This document shows, piece after piece, positions 9,771 to 17,026 of a stretch of 17,026 bases of DNA. How positions within the stretch are numbered: the stretch's first letter is position 1; every line of letters starts with the position of its first letter. The DNA is from Conus ventricosus. Lineage: Eukaryota; Mollusca; Gastropoda; Neogastropoda; Conidae. Location of the stretch: positions 5,173,288 through 5,190,313 of the forward strand of contig CM031603.1 of assembly GCA_018398815.1 (NCBI GenBank). Direction: 5' to 3'. Both the position numbers and the translations under genes were made by a program. The notes below the pieces were generated by a model that was given only the letters and a program-made list of their open reading frames with translations, was not told the DNA's origin and did no database searches.

Positions 9771-9969
9771 TGGCTACCCTGTTAACTGAAGAGCATGCTC
9801 TCGCCATTGAAACACACACAAGTTTTACCAGTACTTGCCTCAAGAGTATTTGTTGAAAAAGAACGAGGTGAAGCATGTTCGTTACCCACCCGCCGAAACC
9901 GCAAAGAAGTATATGCTGTACTTAGAGGAACAGAAAAATAAAAAAGGGAACCGACTGCAATGGAAATGA
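9771..9969 (+). pseudogene. Short coding-like segment of unknown function
   Basis: An ATG at 9771 (MATLLTEEHALAIE...) opens 28 codons in one frame. From 9811 a second plus frame is open for 52 codons to a stop at 9967-9969, with balanced, charged composition (for example YLLKKNEVKHVRYPP and KKYMLYLEEQKNKKG). The two frames differ by one base, so a single indel could explain the break. A GAG-GTGAAG string near 9868 could be a splice donor instead. I do not recognise a family. It may be a decayed gene, an exon or chance. Confidence 0.3.
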
Positions 9970-10094
9970 CGACTATCCTTAAAGTTTGTTGGTTCAAGGA
10001 AATGAAAACGTGAAGGCAATATTTCTGAACAAAATATAGCCGTTTCAATAATGTGTTTGACTATCGATAGATGTTCCTTATTTAATAAATTCGC

Positions 10095-10109
10095 GGGGGG
10101 GGGGGGGGG
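10095..10109. repeat. 15-base G homopolymer
   Basis: A pure G run flanked by aaattcgc and tgcg in otherwise AT-rich spacer. Confidence 0.95.
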
Positions 10110-10638
10110 TGCGTATTGTTGAAAGCCGGCCAAAGCAAAACAATCCATCACAGCTTGATTGTTTGGGCGATGGCTTGAGAACAGCCCAAGTCATTATTAA
10201 AAACAAAACCGCATCAACATGGGGCGTTTATTTCTTAAGACGCAGGTGAACATGTCTGAATCGTATGCTAGTAAAACTCATTCACTTTCTGTGTGTTTTT
10301 AAAAATATCCCTAAATCCACAAGCTAGGAATCATTATAACAATGAACTGTGAGGCAAACGCCAAACCATTATTAAACATATGCAACGGTGCTATTTTCGG
10401 GGTTTCTGGTCAAAACTAGAAAGGGCTAAAGGCAGACCTTAGTACATCTACCAGTATGGAGAGGAGTAGTGTGTGGCCAGCACAAAAAAAAAAAACTATC
10501 TTCATATAAATGCTTCCAACATATACAATGAACGGATGTACTACAACAGCGAATAGAGCCGCCATAAAGCTCGCTACAGCAGTAATTGCTGTAACGTCTG
10601 GCCAAAGCCAGTGAGCAAGCTGGTTGAGAAAAGATAGA
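10110..10638. other. Unassigned spacer
   Basis: About 530 bases with no recognisable gene, RNA or repeat. The 97-codon minus-strand frame overlapping it (10426-10719) is Cys/Ser-rich without any family motif. Confidence 0.55.
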
Positions 10639-10820
10639 GCAGAGCAAACAAGCCAAACAACCCTTATGTGATCGACTTGCTGCCAATGACTGTCCGCGAA
10701 CCTGCAAAGCTCGTGTCAAACTAGGTCAAACGACCCAATGAGATCGCTTGACTACAAAGCGCGGCAGCACAAGCAAAGCTCAGCGTCAAACTAGGCCAAA
10801 CGACCTATGTGGTCACTTGT
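10639..10820. repeat. Three imperfect direct repeats, period about 69 bp
   Basis: Related segments begin near 10639, 10704 and 10773. The second and third share gcaaagctc, gtcaaactagg, caaacgacc and a gatcgcttg/ggtcacttg end. The first is more diverged, keeping agcaaac, ccaaacaaccc and gatcgacttg. Together they look like an old tandem array or clustered repeated motifs. No function is visible. Confidence 0.6.
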
Positions 10821-10903
10821 GGGTTGATTGATGTTGCGCGCGGGACACAGCCTGGTAGTTCCCACTTCTTGTTTGTTTGTTGGTGTTTGTGTGTTTTGGC
10901 CTA

Positions 10904-11058
10904 CCCCACGCACGCACGTCCCTCCGGGCCGCCCCCACCCCAGGACTGTCTATTGGGTTTTGTGTTTTTTGTTTGTTTTGTCCCTTTCCCCACTCATGCA
11001 CCCCCCTACCCCACTCCACCCCACCCCCACTCACCCCCCCACCCCCACCCGCCCCACA
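10904..11058. repeat. C-rich low-complexity tract
   Basis: The plus strand is dominated by CCCC blocks spaced by A or T, strongest at about 11000-11057, after a T/G-rich stretch (10869-10899 and 10958-10981). The minus strand would be G-quadruplex prone. Pro-rich frames on plus and Gly-rich frames on minus arise from this composition and are not genes. Confidence 0.85.
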
Positions 11059-11062
11059 TCTA

Positions 11063-11150
11063 AGTTTAATAAGATTTTTGATCAATTTCCTTAATTAAGT
11101 TCTTAATAAGTTTTTGATCAGTTCTTGGATAAGTTCTTGATTAAGTCATC
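11063..11150. repeat. AT-rich short tandem repeat
   Basis: Two adjacent copies of a roughly 36-base unit (about 11067-11102 and 11103-11138) share taataag, tttttgatca and taagttctt, followed by a partial third. The units contain small palindromes (ttgatcaa, ttaattaa). Confidence 0.65.
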
Positions 11151-11680
11151 CCATAAGTACAACCAAGTCTTATTCAAGTATCTTATAATTATCAAAAAAA
11201 ACGTTCTATGTTTATTGTCTTAAATATAGATGTCTAATAAAGTACACAAACGGCCTCAAAAAACGCGTACATCGTTAGGGGATGTCTTGCACAGCGTTCT
11301 CTGCATAGATTCTAATGAAGTTTTTTACATCCTAAGCAACCCACAGATTACAATTCTGGACTATGGAAATTCTTTTATATACTCCATGTCTTTATTAATT
11401 GACTTTATCATTTTATAATACGCAAAGTCTTATTTTATTAAAAAACTTTAAAATAAGTACTTAAAATATAATTCCCTCTGAAATGGATTCAAAAATGATC
11501 TTTGTTGTTGGCTGTTTGGGGCGTGCAGTTGTCTTTTTCTGTTTAGTTTATTGGTTCAGATTTTTTGATTGCTTTCGATTCTGTTGCCATTGTGTATATA
11601 TTTTTATAACCGTAATAACAGCCCCCAGCAGCAGCAAGGGCGCCAAAAAATGGTCAACAGTTTTAAGTCACTATTCCATG
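11151..11680. other. Unassigned AT-rich spacer
   Basis: No gene is supported. Short plus-strand frames (for example 11230-11418) have no motif. The left boundary of the Polinton-type element could lie anywhere from here to about 12600; no terminal inverted repeat is recognisable. Confidence 0.5.
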
Positions 11681-11945
11681 AAGACTTTGGGGCCCTTGAA
11701 TCACCTGGAGTTTTTTATAGACTGGCATTGAATCAACTGTTCTGGCTTGGCGTGTTATGTATTCAAGATGATTTCAAATTCTGTAACATTAATTCTTTGT
11801 TCTGTTCCACTCTGGCTAAATTTTTTCGCTGCTTCAACACCCCAGGATTTTTAATGGACTCCACCTTATTCAGAGGCGTTTTCTGCTGATTTCTTGCCTG
11901 GTTACTTTTCTCCACCTTATTCAGTGTTTTCTGATTCTGCTGATT
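11681..11945. repeat. Diverged direct repeats (about 11700, 11838 and 11909)
   Basis: A segment near 11700-11730 (cacctggagttttttatagact) is echoed near 11838-11865 (caccccaggatttttaatgg). The motif ctccaccttattcag followed by a gttttctg string occurs at about 11859-11890 and again at 11910-11935. On the minus strand the region has an open stretch rich in Gln, Asn and Lys (for example NQQKTPLNKVES) with weak internal repetition. This may be a decayed repetitive protein or just repeated DNA. I do not recognise it. Confidence 0.45.
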
Positions 11946-12624
11946 ATCCAGCTCGTCATTTAAATGGAAATAAAATCTATATATTAAAAGTTATTAATCC
12001 CATGATTAAATGGCGATAACATGTCCCAAACTGAAGATATAGATCACATCCAAGAGACTCTAATGAACTTGTTAAAATGTATCTTGCGTTAAATCATACG
12101 TAAGGATCTTGTTCAGAATCAATGGATGCAAATCTACTGACTATTTAGTGTACAAACTAAGAACCGTATGCCCAACACTGTTTCACCAATCAAGACCCCA
12201 GCTCATTGCGCTTCATACCTGTTATGATACTTTAAAATGTCTTGCGGCGACAATCTGTTATGAATCTTTTCACTGCTGAATTCAGTTTCCGGGAGGAACT
12301 TTTTGTTTTTTTTTCCACATGTCTGCCAAAGAATACAGCCTCTCCTTATTTTTGGTGCATAAATAGCTGGTCTCATCAACTGGTTATTCATAAGTTATCA
12401 GGAAGGAAAAGCCACCCTTGTATAGCTGAAGTAGATCATCACTGTCATGTTTTTTTAATAATTATCATTATTGTTATTGTAATAAAAAAAATGAGGCACC
12501 GAAAAAAACTGTTTACCAACCAATGTATACCCAAACTGCTGTATAGGAGGCCTAAGTGTAGGATACTCAATGCTTGGTAAAAGCCTGTTAAGAATTAAAC
12601 CAGCAGATCTTGGCAAACTAGACT
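11946..12624. other. Unassigned sequence left of the integrase region
   Basis: No gene is identified with confidence. A minus frame at 12203-12391 (62 codons) has coding-like composition (FLPETEFSSEKIHNRL), and a plus frame at 12242-12580 ends in an Ile-rich low-complexity run. Either could be remnant Polinton coding sequence, but no motif supports a name. Confidence 0.4.
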
Positions 12625-13130
12625 TTGAGATACAGCAAAGCTAATTGCTATGTTGCAGCTTCGAATGCTACGAAAGATTTCCTATTTAAGCAAGGAATAA
12701 ATCCGACTTATCATAAATATGTAAGAAAAAAATACATTTATAAAAAATGGCTCACACGCAATAATGATATGGTCGGCGCTGTGGTGAAAGCGCTTGCTTT
12801 TAGCGGAAGTAATTTCGCATTTATAAACTGCGGGATGACGGCGAGAGAAAAAGACATAACAAAGCTATGTAGCAACTAGCAGCAGCACAAGACGCCTATG
12901 AAAAGGCAGAGACTTGAGCATTTAGATTTTATTAATGACACACTGAAAAAACAGGGCATGCAGCCTTACACATTTAAAAAATGTTGATCAAGCAAAAAAA
13001 CAAAATTATCTTGTAACAGGCAAACCAATCGAGACATTGCCCCCACACAAAATTCAGTGACTTTTATCAAAACCATCAGAAAAACAAAAGATGCAATAAA
13101 TCGGGTTTATTGTCGATTGGTATGACCGAT
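12625..13130 (+). pseudogene. Unidentified coding-like segments upstream of integrase
   Basis: An open frame at 12625-12879 (84 codons) contains KKWLTRNNDMVGAVVKALAF and a GSNFAFINCG segment. From about 12898 another frame gives MKRQRLEHLDFINDTLKKQG, and near 13000-13070 a shifted frame gives NYLVTGKPIETLPPHKIQ. Composition is protein-like and all lie on the integrase strand. They could be one or two small broken Polinton genes, or the N-terminal part of the integrase gene. I recognise no domain. Confidence 0.45.
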
Positions 13131-13139
13131 GATTTATTT

Positions 13140-14115
13140 TGTGCGCATAATATTGGCTAGTAAAAAAGAACAAAAATTTATTATTCCTCCTAAAAGGATA
13201 TTGGAAGGGAATCAACGGCCATCAAAAAGCTAAGCCAAGCAGCTGGAGTTATTGAACACACAGCAAAAGAATGGTTATCTAAACAAGCGATTTGGCAAAT
13301 TTATTTACCAGCGCCTAGAACGAATACAGAGACCACAACTTTTGTCAATACACTCCAACCGACCCCATCAAATGGATCTTCTAAATTTACCCTCTGATAG
13401 GATATAGACGAAAAAGATTTAAGTACGCACTACATCATTGACGTAGCTTCAAGATACAAAGATGGCTGAAACCGTTAACGGCAAAGAGTGCTCTGCTGTT
13501 GCAGTTTGCATACAACATATAAATCAAGAGGACCTTTAACTTACCCACGCATGATTCAAGTTGAAGATGGAAGAAATAATATAAAGGGGCAAGTGAATCA
13601 ATTATTGTTAAACATAGAGTTAACTAATTAAAGAGGCATTCCAGGAGTACCCAAGATCACGACATGCTTTTAGTTGAAAACTTATAACAAACAGTAATCC
13701 GAATGACATTCATCCTACCAGGTATCACAGAGAGCTGATTGACATTCACCACACAGAGAGGGTCAGAATACAGCCCTCAGTTTTATCGCGCAATTGAATA
13801 ATGAAAGAATTTAAAGGTTAAACCAGTACAAGCATCCAAAAACAAACAATAGATGTTGCTGAAGGTGAGTCCTTCATCCGGCAAACTATTACCGTTATCG
13901 GTTTAAAAGTAAGGGTACCTTTATTTACCGGGGACGCAGAAGGGGACACTCCCATCAGGGCAACCGATCCAATTTGGAGTATTGATCCCATATGAAATAA
14001 AAAGACTTAGTAAAGATTGAATCCCCGTGTATTATTTCCGAGAAACGACACACAAAAGCAACCATCTCCTCAAAGATCTTTTGTGAAGAGAAGAACAGCA
14101 GATAATTCCGCAGAC
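13140..14115 (+). pseudogene. Polinton-type DDE integrase (rve-like), broken
   Basis: The enzyme would join the element's ends to host DNA. In changing plus frames I see GYWKGI (about 13197-13212), IKKLSQAAGVIEHTAKEWLS and QAIWQIYLPAPR (about 13220-13320), HQMDLLNLPSD (13366-13398) with the first catalytic Asp, IDVASRYKDG (13437-13466), RGPLTYPRMIQVEDGR (13527-13574) around the second catalytic position, LVEN (about 13670-13681) around the Glu, QLNNER (13791-13808) and ATDPIWS (13960-13980) in the C-terminal SH3-like region. The order fits animal integrases of this type as I remember them. The second acidic residue reads Glu rather than Asp (QVED for the usual QVD). At least seven frame changes and stops make it inactive. 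Confidence 0.8.
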
Positions 14116-14214
14116 AACAGTTTCCGCTTTAATTATTTTACGGATTTTTCAATAATGTCCATATTCATATGAAAGAGGTCTGGATTAAGAAGGGGGGTGG
14201 GGGGGGGGGTTACA
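14116..14214. other. Intergenic gap between convergent genes, with G run at 14192-14209
   Basis: A gap of about 100 bases between the 3' ends of the integrase and polymerase genes. It contains a run of 6 G, one T and about 11 G. No polyadenylation signal pair can be assigned with certainty. Confidence 0.6.
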
Positions 14215-17026
14215 CACGTTTTGTGTATGTTCTATCTAAAACGACTCTTTGTTACAACTGTTGTGTTGATCTCATGAATATTAGATCGGCAGTTTTACGT
14301 TGTCATGATGAAAATCTTATGCAACAATGCTTCTTGTAGTTTCATGTGATATGTTTGACTGCACAACGCTGCGAGATATTCCCTTTGCTTTCTTATGATT
14401 TTCTCCTGGCTCGAAATACTGTACATTTTTACTTAACCAACAAACTCCTTGATCACCTTTCCGGATAATTCATCCTTCATCTTTCCTAAAACCTTCTTAT
14501 TAGTAATTGAATGCAAAGGCGAATCTTTAGGATAATCGGACGTGTCATACCATCCTGCATGCCCTTTAGCCACTTCGGTTTCCATGTCTTTATAAATATC
14601 TTCAGTAGAGAATATCTATAACAAAACTGTCTGTATCTGTGTAAAGTACTCTGGACTCAGGATACGAGGGCTTAAAGTAGTCATAAAGAAACTCTAACAT
14701 CAAAAGCTTTGATAATTCTAAAACGGTAACCCAATAAATACAGGTTTGTCTAATTTGACTTTCTTTTTTTCATCATTATGCCAAAAAGCTGATCATGAAA
14801 TTTTCTGAAGTCCTGATAATTAGGTTTTGAAGTCAGCTTAATTGCTTCGTTCTCTTTGGTGACTAATCTGACATCTTTACGCTTGTGCGGATTCTCCATA
14901 GTCTTTCCAAAACAGCTGTTGTTCATCAGCTTGAAAAAGTCTTTTCTGAAGCATCTGTGGATTTAGTTCTGAGATCAGTGTTCTTCATGATGTATGGTTT
15001 CATGAACCGTTCTTGATCAAAAGCAATTATGCGATGAACTGCTGTCAACTTCAACCATGTCTTAAATAAAATTGTAGAAGTCTGTAATGACAGACATAAT
15101 TTTTTTTTGCCTCGAAGATTAGGCACAAGTTTAGGCGGCTCTCTTGGATCCATCTTTAGACTTTCTGCTGCTAATGGATAGTCATTATGCAGGTCATGGA
15201 GTTCATGAGGATATTCTAAATCAACTTCTAGAATGAAACCACGCTGTTGATCAGGCGTTTAAACTGCCCAACCACTTTAATGCCTTTTGAATATTTTCGG
15301 ATTACCGCCTGTGTACATTTAAAGTTGCGTAACGGAAGTGATTGCGCCATTGCCCAACCATACAGATTGTTTGCATCTAAATACATGAGATAGTTAGACT
15401 TTTACTTGGATCATAGTCGTCCAAGTATTTGTTGTTTGCTTTACAGTAATGGTGCGACGCCATACTAATTCCTCCGCGCAATCCGTTTTCATCATCTGAA
15501 TCATTGGTAGGTCAGAACAATAAATCAATCTGTACTCCAGTAAACTTTAAGGAAAGCGTCCCAGCTCATCCCGGGCGCAGAAATGTAATGCACAGGATCC
15601 AAACTGTAATGTTCATGCAGGTCTTTCTGTAATTTTCAAAGACGTCCGCCAACAAACATGTATCAGCCATTAAGTAGGAGTCATGATAGTCTCCCATCGT
15701 TTTACAATCTAACTTCTGCCACGCATCTTGAGCATGCTGGTAATCAGAATCACTGATGTCCTTTCCTCTAAGACTAGAAAAGAACGCGCCTTTAGGTGGA
15801 AGTGTATCTTCATCAAACCTTTCCCAACTGTTCATGTACTCATAAGGGTAAACGCCCTTTCTAACAAGGTTGAGTCAAAATTCTTCTGTATTGGGCAGGA
15901 CTTTAAGGGCATAGCCAGCGACTCTAATGAACCATCATGTGCTGCATAGAGTCATAAAAAGACTGTTATTCAGATTAAAGCACATGTACTTTCTGATGAC
16001 TGTGCAATGCATGACACCTGAAGGCATCGTCCACTGCTTTCATTATAAGATGAGAGTCGTAACCTCGCAAGTTATGAAGAATACAGGCAGCTTCCATGTC
16101 TTTGGTTCAAACTTTAGTTGAAGATTGCATTTACTGTGCGCTGCTCCTCTGAACTTTCCGCTAATGTGATCATGGTCTCTTACCCGCTGGCCGCTAAGGC
16201 CACCTTTTGAATTCTCTTTCGTCTGATGAGAGGCCTAAACCACAAATCCAACAATGTGTGGCTGAGTCATACTGTTGTTGGTCTTCAGGGGTCATTATGA
16301 TTTCAGATAAGTTAAAATTATTAAAAACAGTTATTAAGCACTTGCTGCATGCGTTCTAAGAGATTTTGCGCATCTGGCCCTCTATACAATCTGGTTTCGA
16401 ATGGGCGCCATCCGACCTGACAATGATGAAAGCAAATGAACAGATCTGATGGATACTCATTAAGACTGTTTTTCGAAGTTTTTGTGGCGCTGGCCTTCAT
16501 AAGGAACAATAAGCGACTCGAAGTCAGCGTTTAAATACGTATGGAGAATGTTGCAGTTTTTTCCAGTTCTTAAAACTAACTTTAGATCCAGGTGGGGCGT
16601 AATTAGTTCTGTATTACAGTCAACTGGGCCGTACAAAGTTTCTTATGTTTGCTCGCGGCTTGAACAGATGGAATTTTTGTTAAACATTTTCTGCAGAATT
16701 CTAGTTTGTGCCCATCTTTTTAAGTATGCTGCATTAGTTTACTCATTGTTCGAATCAATGTGTAATGCGGTAGCCCCGTGGCGAAAGCATCAGTAGTTAG
16801 TCAACATGATTTTTGTCTGGTTCGCCAATCGTTGGACTGTTCTTGGACACTTTAATCGGCTGTAGATTTGTTTCCCATCCTTGTAGATATTGACGTTATG
16901 GTTTGTTTGCTTTCAATGATCAATTGGTCTACCTCACAGGAAAAGGACACCCCACTAAGTTAGAGTCATTAGTAAAGGGGATAGTTAGATACTCTCTCTG
17001 GTTTTTGCGATATAATGGCCCAAAAA
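14215..17026 (-). pseudogene. Protein-primed family B DNA polymerase of a Polinton-type element, 5'-truncated by window edge
   Basis: The enzyme would replicate the element. On the minus strand, in order: NVNIYKDGKQIYSRL (about 16895-16840), Exo I ADFES (16514-16528), a YRGPDAQNLLERMQ piece (about 16390-16340), CWICG (about 16235-16255), DHDH (16166-16177) followed by GKFRGAAH, Exo II HNLRGYDSHL (16047-16076), an ERFDED...LPPK segment and DISDSDYQHAQ (about 15820-15730), Exo III YLMAD (15662-15676), Pol A YLDANNLYGWAM (about 15345-15383), Pol B KLMNNSCFGKTMENP (14888-14932), Pol C VLYTDTDSFVIDI (14611-14649) and a KAKGIS piece near 14380. All catalytic motifs look intact, but the frame changes at least ten times. 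The longest open parts are 15566-15835, 14926-15153 and 16321-16509. The true start lies beyond the window. Confidence 0.93.

Larger units (their letters stand above)
12600..17026. mobile_element. Polinton/Maverick-type element (adintovirus-related), partial and degenerate
   Basis: A retrovirus-type integrase and a protein-primed family B DNA polymerase lie next to each other, the diagnostic gene pair of Polinton/Maverick elements and the related adintoviruses. The two genes converge, with about 100 bases between them. No capsid, protease or packaging ATPase is recognisable in the window. The element runs off the right edge, where the N-terminus of the polymerase and other genes would lie. 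The left boundary is not resolved. All recognisable genes are interrupted, so this copy is a fossil or is affected by indel errors. Confidence 0.85.

Noticed and set aside
10690..10820. Possible tRNA-derived SINE head (ggtcaaacgacc resembling a B box)
   Set aside because: No A box at the right distance, no cloverleaf and no tail; the similarity is too weak.
10809..11098. Pro-rich plus frames and a Gly-rich minus frame
   Set aside because: They follow from the C-rich low-complexity tract, with no signal, domain or start context supporting a gene.
11483..11889. Overlapping plus frames of 82 and 106 codons, rich in Phe and Cys
   Set aside because: No domain, no convincing start context, and AT-rich repeated DNA beneath. 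Kept only as an unassigned region.
15728..16796. Plus-strand frames (15728-15949, 15927-16121, 16548-16796)
   Set aside because: They are antisense to the DNA polymerase motifs on the minus strand.
3975..17026. A cooperating LINE-Polinton system
   Set aside because: The two elements are about 3.8 kb apart, each has its own replication enzymes, and nothing in the sequence links them. Independent insertions explain the layout.

Overview
The window looks like nuclear DNA of an invertebrate animal, most likely a mollusc or another marine invertebrate. It is AT-rich and full of GT/CA, GA/CT and G- or C-homopolymer microsatellites. No prokaryotic operon, intact host gene, tRNA or rRNA is recognisable. 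The only well supported coding material is decayed selfish DNA: a LINE of the kind common in molluscs and cnidarians, and a Polinton/Maverick-type (adintovirus-related) element. The taxon is inferred from repeat style and remembered family resemblance, not proved.

Layout. 1-263 is a 41-bp minisatellite. 264-3850 is microsatellite-rich spacer: GA arrays, a compound GT array of about 410 bp at 1087-1499, a putative retroposon 3' tail at 1501-1720, and a mirrored GT.../...CA cluster at 2736-3174. About 3975-8845 on the minus strand is one nearly complete non-LTR retrotransposon. Read from its 5' end it has ORF1 (coiled coil plus RRM-like region, about 8840-7960), ORF2 endonuclease (about 7690-6740), reverse transcriptase (about 6130-4950) and a C-terminal zinc-like domain (about 4950-4120), broken by many frameshifts and stops. 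8846-12600 is spacer with short tandem duplications, CA/GA arrays, a CpG-containing GC-rich patch followed by a short coding-like segment (9771-9969), and C-rich and AT-rich low-complexity DNA. About 12600-17026 is part of a Polinton/Maverick-type element. It has unidentified coding-like segments (12625-13130, +), a DDE integrase remnant (about 13140-14115, +) and, convergent to it, a protein-primed family B DNA polymerase (about 14215 to beyond 17026, -). The polymerase still shows Exo I, II, III and Pol A, B, C motifs, but in shifting frames.

How the parts would have worked. The LINE would have copied itself by target-primed reverse transcription: endonuclease nick, then RT. The Polinton-type element would have replicated its DNA with its own polymerase and inserted it with the integrase. 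Neither can act from this copy as written, because every gene is interrupted. The two elements sit about 3.8 kb apart with no sign that they interact.

No new biological system is proved here. The most interesting leads are the Endonuclease VII-like CxxC...DHDH...CN module between Exo I and Exo II of the polymerase, the unidentified coding-like segments beside the integrase, and an unusual density of pure G/C runs. Three of those runs lie inside the LINE and one between the Polinton genes. Some frameshifts may be assembly errors rather than true decay.
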